The notes under the pieces were generated by a model, which did not search any database, was not told where the DNA came from, and was given only the letters and a program-made list of their open reading frames with translations. Positions 57,034 to 64,000 of a stretch of 64,000 nucleotides of DNA are shown here, one piece after another (position 1 is the stretch's first letter; the number at the start of each line of letters is the position of its first letter). This stretch comes from Roseovarius sp. (GTDB lineage: Bacteria > Pseudomonadota > Alphaproteobacteria > Rhodobacterales > Rhodobacteraceae): positions 1 through 64,000 of the forward strand of contig JARGOC010000003.1 of assembly GCA_029212365.1 (NCBI GenBank). The letters run 5' to 3'. The position numbers were made by a program, and so were the translations under genes.

Positions 57034-59892
57034 CTATTCCGCCGCAACTTTGCGCGGTTTGAGCATGTCTTTCAGGTAGTATCCGGTGTGGCTGCTTGGA
57101 TTGTCGGCCACCTCCTCAGGTGTGCCCGTTGCCACGATCTCGCCGCCGCCATCGCCGCCTTCGGGGCCAATATCAATGATATGGTCGGCGGTTTTGATGA
57201 CGTCCAGATTATGCTCAATCACGATCACAGTGTTGCCGGTTTCGACAAGTTCATGAAGCACTTCCAGCAGTTTCCTCACGTCCTCAAAGTGCAAGCCGGT
57301 GGTCGGCTCATCAAGGATATAGAGCGTGCGCCCGGTTGATCGTTTGCTCAGCTCTTTACTCAGCTTCACCCGTTGCGCTTCGCCGCCCGAAAGCGTGGTC
57401 GCTTGCTGGCCAACCTTGATATAGCCAAGCCCAACACGCATCAATGCATCCATCTTCTCGCGGATGCTGGGCACCGCCTTGAAAAAGCTCTGTGCGTCCT
57501 CGACCGTCATATCAAGAACATCTGCTATGCTCTTGCCTTTGAACATAATTTCCAAAGTTTCACGGTTGTATCTCTTGCCCTGACAGGTCTCACAGGTGAC
57601 ATAGACATCCGGCAGGAAATGCATCTCAATCTTGATCAACCCATCCCCTGAGCAAGCCTCGCACCGCCCACCTTTGACATTGAAACTGAACCGCCCCGGC
57701 TTGTACCCCCGCGCCTTTGATTCCGGCAGACCCGCAAACCAATCGCGGATCGGAGTGAAAGCGCCCGTGTAAGTGGCGGGATTTGATCGTGGTGTGCGCC
57801 CAATGGGCCGCTGATCAATGTCGATCACCTTATCCAGATGCTCCAGCCCTTTGATGGTCTCACAAGGTGCCGGGGTCTGGCGCGCGCCGTTCAGCCGCAT
57901 CGAGGCCGTTTTAAACAATGTCTCAATCGTCAGCGTGGATTTTCCGCCGCCCGAAACACCCGACACACAGACGAACTTTCCCAGTGGAAAATCAGCATTA
58001 ACAGCTTTAAGGTTATTCCCTGTTGCCTTGATAACGCTAAGTTTTTTGCCGTTTCCATCACGGCGCACAACGGGCACCGCGATTTCGCGCAGACCCGACA
58101 GATATTGCCCGGTGATTGATTTCTTGTCCTTGGCCACCTTACCCGGTTTGCCGTGGCTAACCACCTCGCCACCGTGCACACCGGCGCCGGGGCCGATATC
58201 AAACACATAGTCGGCTGCACGGATCGCCTCTTCGTCATGTTCAACCACAATCACCGTATTGCCTTGATCTCGCAGGTTTTTCAGCGTCCCAAGCAGGCGA
58301 TCATTGTCGCGTTGATGCAGCCCGATTGAGGGCTCATCCAGCACATAAAGCACCCCGGTCAACCCGCTGCCGATCTGGCTTGCCAGTCTGATCCGTTGGC
58401 TTTCCCCCCCGCTCAGCGTGCCGGAATTGCGGCTCAGGGTCAGGTACTCCAGGCCCACGTTGTTCAAAAATCCCAAACGTTCGCGGATTTCCTTGAGGAT
58501 AGCGCGGGCAATTTCGTTCTTTTGCTTGGTCAGGTTATCCGGCACGGTTTCGCACCAGTCAAACGCCTCGCGGATGCTCATCTGTACCACTTGCCCCACA
58601 TGAAGCCCGGCAATCTTAACGGCCAGTGCTTCCTCGCGCAGGCGATAGCCATGACATGAGCCGCACCCTCTATTATTTTGATAACGCTCAAATTCTTCTC
58701 GGACCCAGTTGCTATCTGTTTCGCGGTAACGGCGCTCCATATTGGGGATCACGCCCTCAAAGATGCGGCTGACCTGATAGACGCGCCCACCTTCGTCATA
58801 GCGAAACTGGATTTCCTCATCGCCCGAGCCATAGAGGAACACTTGCTGCACATGTTTGGGCAAGTCCTTCCAACGGGTGTTTTTGTCAAACTCATAGTGT
58901 TTGGCAATTGCTTCGATGGTCTGCAGGAAATACGGGGATTTGCCTTTGCGCCATGGGGCCAATGCCCCGTCATAGATTTTTAGCTGTGCGTCCGGCACCA
59001 CAAGGCGTTCGTCAAAAAACAGCTCGACCCCCAGCCCGTCACAATCCGGGCAGGCCCCGAAGGGCGCGTTGAATGAAAACAGGCGCGGTTCAATTTCCGG
59101 GATCGTAAAGCCACTGACAGGGCAGGCAAATTTTTCCGAGAACACGGTGCGCAGCGGATCACCTTCTTTTGGCGCGGTCTCAAGCACGGCGATACCATCG
59201 GCCAGATCAAGGGCAGTGCAGAAACTGTCGGCCAGCCGTGTTTCAAGGCCCGGTTTGATCACCAGGCGATCCACCACAACATCAATATCGTGGCGGAACT
59301 TCTTGTCCAAAACCGGCGGTTCATCCAGTTCATAAAACGCGCCGTCCACCTTTACCCGCTGAAAGCCGGTTTTGCGTAACTCCAGGAATTCTTTGCGGTA
59401 TTCGCCTTTGCGGTCGCGCACAATCGGGGCCAGAAGGAAAGCGCGTGTGCCTTCCTCCATCTCCATCACACGGTCCACCATATCCTGCACTTGCTGGGCC
59501 TCAATCGGCTTGCCGGTGGCGGGGCTGTAAGGCGTGCCCACGCGCGCAAACAGCAGGCGCATATAGTCGTAAATCTCGGTCACGGTGCCAACAGTCGAGC
59601 GCGGGTTCTTGCTGGTTGTCTTTTGCTCGATGGAAATCGCCGGGGAGAGGCCGCTGATATGGTCGACGTCCGGCTTTTCCATCATGTCCAGGAACTGGCG
59701 CGCATAAGCAGAAAGTGATTCCACATAGCGGCGCTGGCCTTCGGCATAGATCGTGTCAAACGCGAGCGAGGATTTGCCCGAGCCGGAAAGCCCCGTAATA
59801 ACAACCAGTTGGTCGCGGGGGATATTCACATCTATGTTCTTCAGATTGTGTTCGCGCGCGCCGCGCACTTCGATGTTCTTTAACTCGGCCAT
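57034..59892 (-). CDS. uvrA: Excinuclease ABC subunit A
   Basis: Damage-recognition ATPase of nucleotide excision repair. The 952-residue product has two ABC ATPase modules with Walker A motifs GLSGSGKSS (~35) and GVSGGGKST (~640), signatures LSGGESQR and LSGGEAQR, and zinc-finger cysteines in CPDCDG and the C-terminal [14 protein letters not shown] module. The ATG at 59892 gives the usual [23 protein letters not shown] start. Symbol and function are certain by similarity. Confidence 0.97.
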   Translation of the reverse strand: MAELKNIEVRGAREHNLKNIDVNIPRDQLVVITGLSGSGKSSLAFDTIYAEGQRRYVESLSAYARQFLDMMEKPDVDHISGLSPAISIEQKTTSKNPRSTVGTVTEIYDYMRLLFARVGTPYSPATGKPIEAQQVQDMVDRVMEMEEGTRAFLLAPIVRDRKGEYRKEFLELRKTGFQRVKVDGAFYELDEPPVLDKKFRHDIDVVVDRLVIKPGLETRLADSFCTALDLADGIAVLETAPKEGDPLRTVFSEKFACPVSGFTIPEIEPRLFSFNAPFGACPDCDGLGVELFFDERLVVPDAQLKIYDGALAPWRKGKSPYFLQTIEAIAKHYEFDKNTRWKDLPKHVQQVFLYGSGDEEIQFRYDEGGRVYQVSRIFEGVIPNMERRYRETDSNWVREEFERYQNNRGCGSCHGYRLREEALAVKIAGLHVGQVVQMSIREAFDWCETVPDNLTKQKNEIARAILKEIRERLGFLNNVGLEYLTLSRNSGTLSGGESQRIRLASQIGSGLTGVLYVLDEPSIGLHQRDNDRLLGTLKNLRDQGNTVIVVEHDEEAIRAADYVFDIGPGAGVHGGEVVSHGKPGKVAKDKKSITGQYLSGLREIAVPVVRRDGNGKKLSVIKATGNNLKAVNADFPLGKFVCVSGVSGGGKSTLTIETLFKTASMRLNGARQTPAPCETIKGLEHLDKVIDIDQRPIGRTPRSNPATYTGAFTPIRDWFAGLPESKARGYKPGRFSFNVKGGRCEACSGDGLIKIEMHFLPDVYVTCETCQGKRYNRETLEIMFKGKSIADVLDMTVEDAQSFFKAVPSIREKMDALMRVGLGYIKVGQQATTLSGGEAQRVKLSKELSKRSTGRTLYILDEPTTGLHFEDVRKLLEVLHELVETGNTVIVIEHNLDVIKTADHIIDIGPEGGDGGGEIVATGTPEEVADNPSSHTGYYLKDMLKPRKVAAE

Positions 59893-59995
59893 ATCCACCC
59901 TCACCACATGCAGATATATCTAGTGGAGGTGACGGGGTGTTCCAAGGTAAAAGTGTGAACATAGGGTGAACAGGTCGCCCTCCTGACAATAGTTG

Positions 59996-60562
59996 TCAGT
60001 CAAACGTCTTTTGCGCCAAGGCCCAGGCGCAAATTGGAAACTCCGGATCATTGTCCAAATCATCGGTTTCGGCATCATAGGCGGGGGGCCAGGGCTGTTC
60101 AAAGTTTCGTTGGGCCGCGTGGCGATTGCCCCATTGTTCGGCACGAATGGCATCCTCGGCAAAGCCCGCTTCGATCAGCAGGTTTTTCAACCCGCGCGCT
60201 GACCAACGCGAACAATCCACTGGTGCCGCGTGGTAGGGGATGAAAAACGGCACAGCAATCCAGAAATACCCGCCGGGGCGCAACATTTCGAGCACATTGC
60301 AGGTGGCGGCATAGGGCCTGTCGAGATGCTCCCACACCTGATTTGCAAGGATGATGTCAAATGTCCGCATCGCGCCGCGGTTGGTCATGAAGGGGCCCGC
60401 GCAGATATCATGTTTGGGGTATTTGAATGTTTTATAGGTTCCAAAATCGTATCGACGCCCGTGCTTGCCCGATATTTCTGCTGCATCCATCGACGACAAA
60501 TCCAGCTCTGCCATCCACTGGCGCGTGGTTTTTTGCATGACAACCCGATTGATGCTTGGCAT
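59996..60562 (-). CDS. Class I SAM-dependent methyltransferase (SAM site partly degenerate)
   Basis: A 188-residue protein with the post-motif I and II region FDIILANQVWEHLDRPYAATCNVLEMLRPGGYFWIAVPFFIPYHAAPVDCSRWS, typical of methyltransferase_11-like enzymes. The first 60 residues lack the clear glycine-rich SAM loop (motif I), as seen in shorter or inactive versions. AAGGA lies 7 nt from the ATG at 60562. Substrate unknown. Confidence 0.7.
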   Translation of the reverse strand: MPSINRVVMQKTTRQWMAELDLSSMDAAEISGKHGRRYDFGTYKTFKYPKHDICAGPFMTNRGAMRTFDIILANQVWEHLDRPYAATCNVLEMLRPGGYFWIAVPFFIPYHAAPVDCSRWSARGLKNLLIEAGFAEDAIRAEQWGNRHAAQRNFEQPWPPAYDAETDDLDNDPEFPICAWALAQKTFD

Positions 60563-60672
60563 TGGTGCTTCCTTTTTGTCGTCAGAGTGCACAAAGGGGG
60601 CCGTCACGCACAGCCCCCTTTGCTATGTCGCGGCCTAAACACCTAAATCCCGCGGGGATCACCGGGCAAACC

Positions 60673-62067
60673 TCAGATATGAATCACCCGGTCATAGGCG
60701 TCCAGCACACTTTCGTGCATCATCTCAGACAGCGTCGGGTGCGGAAAGACGGTGTTCATCAGGTCTTCTTCGGTGGTTTCCAACTGACGGCCCACCACAT
60801 AGCCCTGGATCAGTTCCGTCACTTCTGCACCCACCATATGCGCACCCAACAGCTCGCCTGTGGCCTCATCAAAGATGGTTTTTACCATGCCCTCGGCCTC
60901 GCCCAAGGCAATCGCCTTGCCGTTGCCGATAAAAGGGAAGCGGCCCACTTTTATTTTATAGCCAGCCTCTTTGGCTTTGGCTTCGCTCAGGCCGACGCTG
61001 GCCACCTGCGGGTGGCAATAGGTGCAGCCGGCGATGCTTTCGGGCTTCACCGGATGGGGTTTGCCGCCTGCGACCAGTTCGGCCACCATCACGCCCTCGT
61101 GGCTGGCTTTGTGGGCCAACCACGGGGCACCAGCGATGTCGCCAATGGCAAAAAGCCCGTCCACTTTGGTGCGGCAATAGGCATCGGTCACAACATGAGT
61201 GCGATCCACCTCAACGCCCAATCCTTCCAGTCCCAACCCTTCGACATTGCCGACAATGCCGACGGCGGAGATCACGGTGTCAAACTCTTGTTTTTCGACT
61301 TTTTCGCCGACTTCGATATGCGCGGTGACCTTGCCCTTGGCGCGATCCAGCTGCTTGACCATGGCCTTTTCCATGATCGTCATGCCTTGTTTGACAAAGG
61401 ACTTTTTGGCGAAGGCCGAAATCTCGGCGTCTTCCACGGGCAGCACGCGGTCCATCACCTCAACCACGGTCGTATCAGCGCCCAACGTGTTGTAAAAGCT
61501 GGCGAATTCAATGCCAATCGCGCCCGACCCGATGACCAGTAGCTTTTTGGGCATATGGGGCGGCTGCAAGGCGTGTTTGTAGGTCCAGACCAAATCGCCA
61601 TCGGCTTCCAGCCCCGGCAATTCACGGGCACGGGCGCCTGTGGCCAGAACAATCGCCTTTGATGTCAGCTCCTCAGTGCCTTTGTCGGTTTTGACTGCGA
61701 CTTTGCCCTTGGCGGGCAGTGTCGCCTCTCCCATGAACACGGTGATTTTGTTTTTCTTCATCAGGTGGCCAACGCCAGCATTCAGCTGTTTAGCGACATT
61801 GCGCGAGCGTTTGACCACAGCGTCCAGATCATAGGTGATGCCGTCCGCTGACAGCCCAAATTCCTTGGCGCGGTGCATCAGGTGGTACACTTCGGCCGAG
61901 CGCAGTAACGCTTTGGTGGGGATACAGCCCCAGTTCAGGCAGATACCGCCCATATGTTCACGCTCAACAATGGCGACATTCAGCCCCAGCTGTGCGCCAC
62001 GAATGGCCGCGACATAGCCACCGGGGCCTGCACCAATTACGATCATGTCAAAGGATTTGGCAGCCAT
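60673..62067 (-). CDS. lpd: Dihydrolipoyl dehydrogenase (E3)
   Basis: FAD oxidoreductase that re-oxidises lipoyl groups of 2-oxoacid dehydrogenases and the glycine cleavage system. The 464-residue product has VIGAGPGGYVAA (FAD), the redox disulfide GGICLNWGCIPTKALL, the NAD site VIGSGAIGIEFASF, GDIAGAPWLAHKASHEG and the catalytic HPTLSE. GGAGG is 5 nt from the ATG at 62067. No E1/E2 genes are beside it, so it may serve several complexes. A hairpin lies in its leader. Confidence 0.95.
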   Translation of the reverse strand: MAAKSFDMIVIGAGPGGYVAAIRGAQLGLNVAIVEREHMGGICLNWGCIPTKALLRSAEVYHLMHRAKEFGLSADGITYDLDAVVKRSRNVAKQLNAGVGHLMKKNKITVFMGEATLPAKGKVAVKTDKGTEELTSKAIVLATGARARELPGLEADGDLVWTYKHALQPPHMPKKLLVIGSGAIGIEFASFYNTLGADTTVVEVMDRVLPVEDAEISAFAKKSFVKQGMTIMEKAMVKQLDRAKGKVTAHIEVGEKVEKQEFDTVISAVGIVGNVEGLGLEGLGVEVDRTHVVTDAYCRTKVDGLFAIGDIAGAPWLAHKASHEGVMVAELVAGGKPHPVKPESIAGCTYCHPQVASVGLSEAKAKEAGYKIKVGRFPFIGNGKAIALGEAEGMVKTIFDEATGELLGAHMVGAEVTELIQGYVVGRQLETTEEDLMNTVFPHPTLSEMMHESVLDAYDRVIHI

Positions 62068-62091
62068 GCTTGCCTCCATCTGGAAATTAGA

Positions 62092-62131
62092 GCGTTGCGC
62101 AAAAAGCCTGGGTTGCGCTTTTGCGAAACGC
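62092..62131 (-). other. Hairpin in the lpd leader
   Basis: Positions 62092-62104 pair with 62119-62131 (12 pairs, one G-A mismatch) around a 14-nt loop, 25-64 bp before the lpd ATG. It could be an mRNA-stability element, an operator or a regulatory leader. No T-run follows. Confidence 0.4.
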
Positions 62132-62290
62132 TGCAAAACGTTCATATTTCTTACGGGATTCCGGCTTTTCCCTGGCTCAGGTTTAAGTCGAAACACTTTA
62201 GTTTAGTATTAAGCTACTTTTTGGCCGCTCACAATGACACAGCGCCCAACGCGGGATTTGGAGCCGGGTGAGCTGCTGTTTGCTGGGGGA

Positions 62291-62875
62291 TCAGGCGGCG
62301 GTGGCTGTCTGCAGTTTGCGCAGGGTCATGCCATATCCACCTGCTGCAAGATACTCCTGCTCAAGCGCGCTTGTGGTCCGGTTCAGCGCCTCATTGCGAT
62401 AGGGAAAGCGGCCGAACTGGCGGATCACATCGCGGTGCGCCTGCGCGTGGATCAATTGATCTGCCCCGCCCTGTGGCATGCGTTCGCACATCAGACGCAC
62501 GCAGCGGTCCTGATCACACAGGTTTTCCGAATGCATCAACGGCATATAAAAGAACTGTCGGGCCGGTTCATCAATGCGCATGTCCCATTTGCGGTTGATC
62601 GCCACTTTGGCAGCGGCCAGGGCGTGTTTGTCCGTGGCAAAGGCCGCCCCCTGTTGGCGAAACATATTGCGCGGCAATTGATCCATCAGGATAATATAGG
62701 CCAACGTGCCTGTGGGATACGTCAGCCACAGCGCATGCGCCCCTTCGCGGGCGCTTTGCCATGCATCGCCAAATCTATCACGAACTGTCTGATCCAGTGC
62801 ATCGGTCGGGTTGTACCACCCGGATTCACCAATCTCATCCAACCAAAACCTCAGTACATCTGTCGGCGCAACCAT
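62291..62875 (-). CDS. DUF924 family protein
   Basis: A 194-residue TPR-like helical protein (VLRFWLDEIGESGWYNPTDALDQTVRDRF, LIMDQLPRNMFRQQGAAFATDKHAL, FYMPLMHSENLCDQDRCVRL, FGRFPYRNEALNR). The family's function is not established. GGAG sits 7 nt from the ATG at 62875. It stands between lpd and the MFS gene on the same strand. Confidence 0.92.
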   Translation of the reverse strand: MVAPTDVLRFWLDEIGESGWYNPTDALDQTVRDRFGDAWQSAREGAHALWLTYPTGTLAYIILMDQLPRNMFRQQGAAFATDKHALAAAKVAINRKWDMRIDEPARQFFYMPLMHSENLCDQDRCVRLMCERMPQGGADQLIHAQAHRDVIRQFGRFPYRNEALNRTTSALEQEYLAAGGYGMTLRKLQTATAA

Positions 62876-62968
62876 GGATAGTCTCCTCATGTGCTCCATG
62901 ACGGTTTTGTAAACGTTAACGCCAATGTGGAAAATTGGAACAGTAAAGAATTGCTACAATTCGACATA

Positions 62969-64000
62969 TTATTCTTGTTCGTTTTCTTCTTGCTCCTGGG
63001 CCACTTCAATGGCGTATTCCTGAGCGACCTCAGCAATGAGGCCAGAACCGGTCGCACCAAGGGGGGAATAGCTGTCTGTATCCTCGATCGACGGTGCTGC
63101 GCGTTGGGTCATCCGGTAGGCAGCATAGATCGCCATCAAGAAGGCCAGAACGCTGATGAACAGGAAAAACCCCCAAGGTCCGACACCCCCCATCAACCAG
63201 CCGGTGATGACCGGCCCGGCCACAGCCCCCAGCCCGTTGATGAACACCATCCCGCCTGCTGCCGCGGCCATATCATCATGATCCAGAAAGTCGTTAATAT
63301 AGGCGATCAGCAGGGAATAAAGTGGGTTGGACATGCCCCCAATCAGGAAGGCCGAGACCAGCAGCATCGTGAATGTGCCGCCCAGGATCATCCCCAAGAC
63401 ACCGCCAACTCCCAACACGACAGTCGACCCAAAAATCAACACGCGCCGGTCCATTCGATCCGACAACCAACCGATTGGGAACTGCAACACCAGGGCCGCC
63501 ACAAAGAACATTGAAACGAAGATCGAGATTTGCCCAATGCTCAGCCCGGCCTCGGCGCCGTAAACAGGTGCCATGCCAAACTGTGCCGAAAATATGCCCC
63601 CCAGCAGAAACATCCCGACACAGCCCAACGGGGAAATCTTTAGTATTTCCAGTAAGCTAAGCGGCTTGGTGGTGGAAAACGCCGGGGTCGGCCCAACCGA
63701 CAACAAAATCGGCGCAAAGGCCAGAGACACCAAGATTGAAGGGATGATGAACAAGATATATCCACCCGGATCAGCCACCAGCATCAGCGCCTGTGCACTG
63801 ACGATCCCAACCATTTGCATAATCATATAGAGCGAAAGCGCCTTGCCACGATTTTTGTTATCGGCCGCATCATTGAGCCAGCTTTCGGCCGTCACATAAA
63901 CGCCCGAGAAACAAAACCCGATCAGAATGCGCGCTGCCCCCCAGGCAATGGGATCAGTGAAAACCGGATAGATGATCATCACCGCCGAGATCAGTGACCC
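62969..64000 (-). CDS. MFS transporter, C-terminal part (5' end outside window)
   Basis: At least 343 residues are visible; the frame stays open to the window edge. About ten transmembrane helices are seen (for example IAWGAARILIGFCFSGVYVTAESWLNDAA and GFFLFISVLAFLMAIYAAYRM). The ESWLND/RGKALSLYM loop matches the YcaD-like MFS group. The end is a soluble acidic tail (EVAQEQEENEQE). Substrate unknown. Confidence 0.88.
   Translation of the reverse strand, partial: GSLISAVMIIYPVFTDPIAWGAARILIGFCFSGVYVTAESWLNDAADNKNRGKALSLYMIMQMVGIVSAQALMLVADPGGYILFIIPSILVSLAFAPILLSVGPTPAFSTTKPLSLLEILKISPLGCVGMFLLGGIFSAQFGMAPVYGAEAGLSIGQISIFVSMFFVAALVLQFPIGWLSDRMDRRVLIFGSTVVLGVGGVLGMILGGTFTMLLVSAFLIGGMSNPLYSLLIAYINDFLDHDDMAAAAGGMVFINGLGAVAGPVITGWLMGGVGPWGFFLFISVLAFLMAIYAAYRMTQRAAPSIEDTDSYSPLGATGSGLIAEVAQEYAIEVAQEQEENEQE

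Overview
The window reads as chromosomal DNA of a marine Roseobacter-type alphaproteobacterium (Rhodobacterales). The main clues are a HemA-type 5-aminolevulinate synthase with a textbook FNR/FnrL box upstream, the sulfite-reduction operon with DUF2849 and DUF934 partners, a RodZ-like DUF4115 protein, a histone-like HU with a Lys/Ala/Pro tail, and a candidate CtrA site. Genes are tightly packed on both strands with many ATGA-type overlaps. I see no insertion sequence, prophage, CRISPR array, rRNA or replication origin. Most of the window is core chromosome; the less ordinary parts are small membrane peptides, repetitive or modular secreted proteins and regulatory sites.

Layout. 1-476: 3' end of a secreted fibre-like protein. 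612-12004: prfB, mrcA (PBP1a), an AMIN/amidase_3 amidase, a class I aminotransferase, a periplasmic M48 protease with a DsbA-like thiol protein, ispG and a RodZ-like protein, mostly on the minus strand and largely concerned with the envelope. 12169-15006: hemA divergent from an M20 dipeptidase, with the FnrL box between them. 15092-19414: tRNA-Asp, an XRE regulator converging on a GNAT-like protein, tRNA-Val, a histidine phosphatase, a tailed HU and two tiny membrane proteins. 19480-24664: lon (with a candidate RpoH promoter), a 24-codon ORF behind a CtrA-like site, tgt, and the SPFH-NfeD pair. 24779-31765: a RimB-RimK fusion, an ABC-F ATPase, an unknown secreted protein, sufT, an A-type Fe-S carrier, tpiA and an Lrp/AsnC regulator.

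31911-37124 is an assimilatory sulfate-reduction operon: cysG, DUF2849, cysI, cysH (APS-reductase type), DUF934 and fpr. Its cysG has a truncated, degenerate methyltransferase domain. 37235-41666 holds an Ala-rich hendecad-repeat membrane protein, infC with an ATA start codon, a complete S74-type fibre protein related to the one at the left edge, and zapA with a coiled-coil partner. 41853-47783 is central carbon metabolism (transketolase and two GAPDH genes around a 47-residue membrane peptide), then coaD and a CBS protein. 47843-55307 is a valine-catabolism region: LysR regulator, mmsA, then acyl-CoA dehydrogenase, HIBYL-CoA hydrolase and mmsB, split by a DsrE-like and a YbdK-like gene. 55372-64000: a GT4 glycosyltransferase with a helical tail, uvrA, a methyltransferase, lpd, a DUF924 protein and the 3' part of an MFS transporter.

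How they fit together: the cys operon takes APS to sulfide and carries its own siroheme and NADPH-electron genes. The mms genes take isobutyryl-CoA to propionyl-CoA. tpiA, gap and tkt serve the triose/pentose pathways. mrcA, the amidase, zapA and the RodZ-like protein serve wall growth and division. All functions are inferred from reading translated sequence; no database search was possible.
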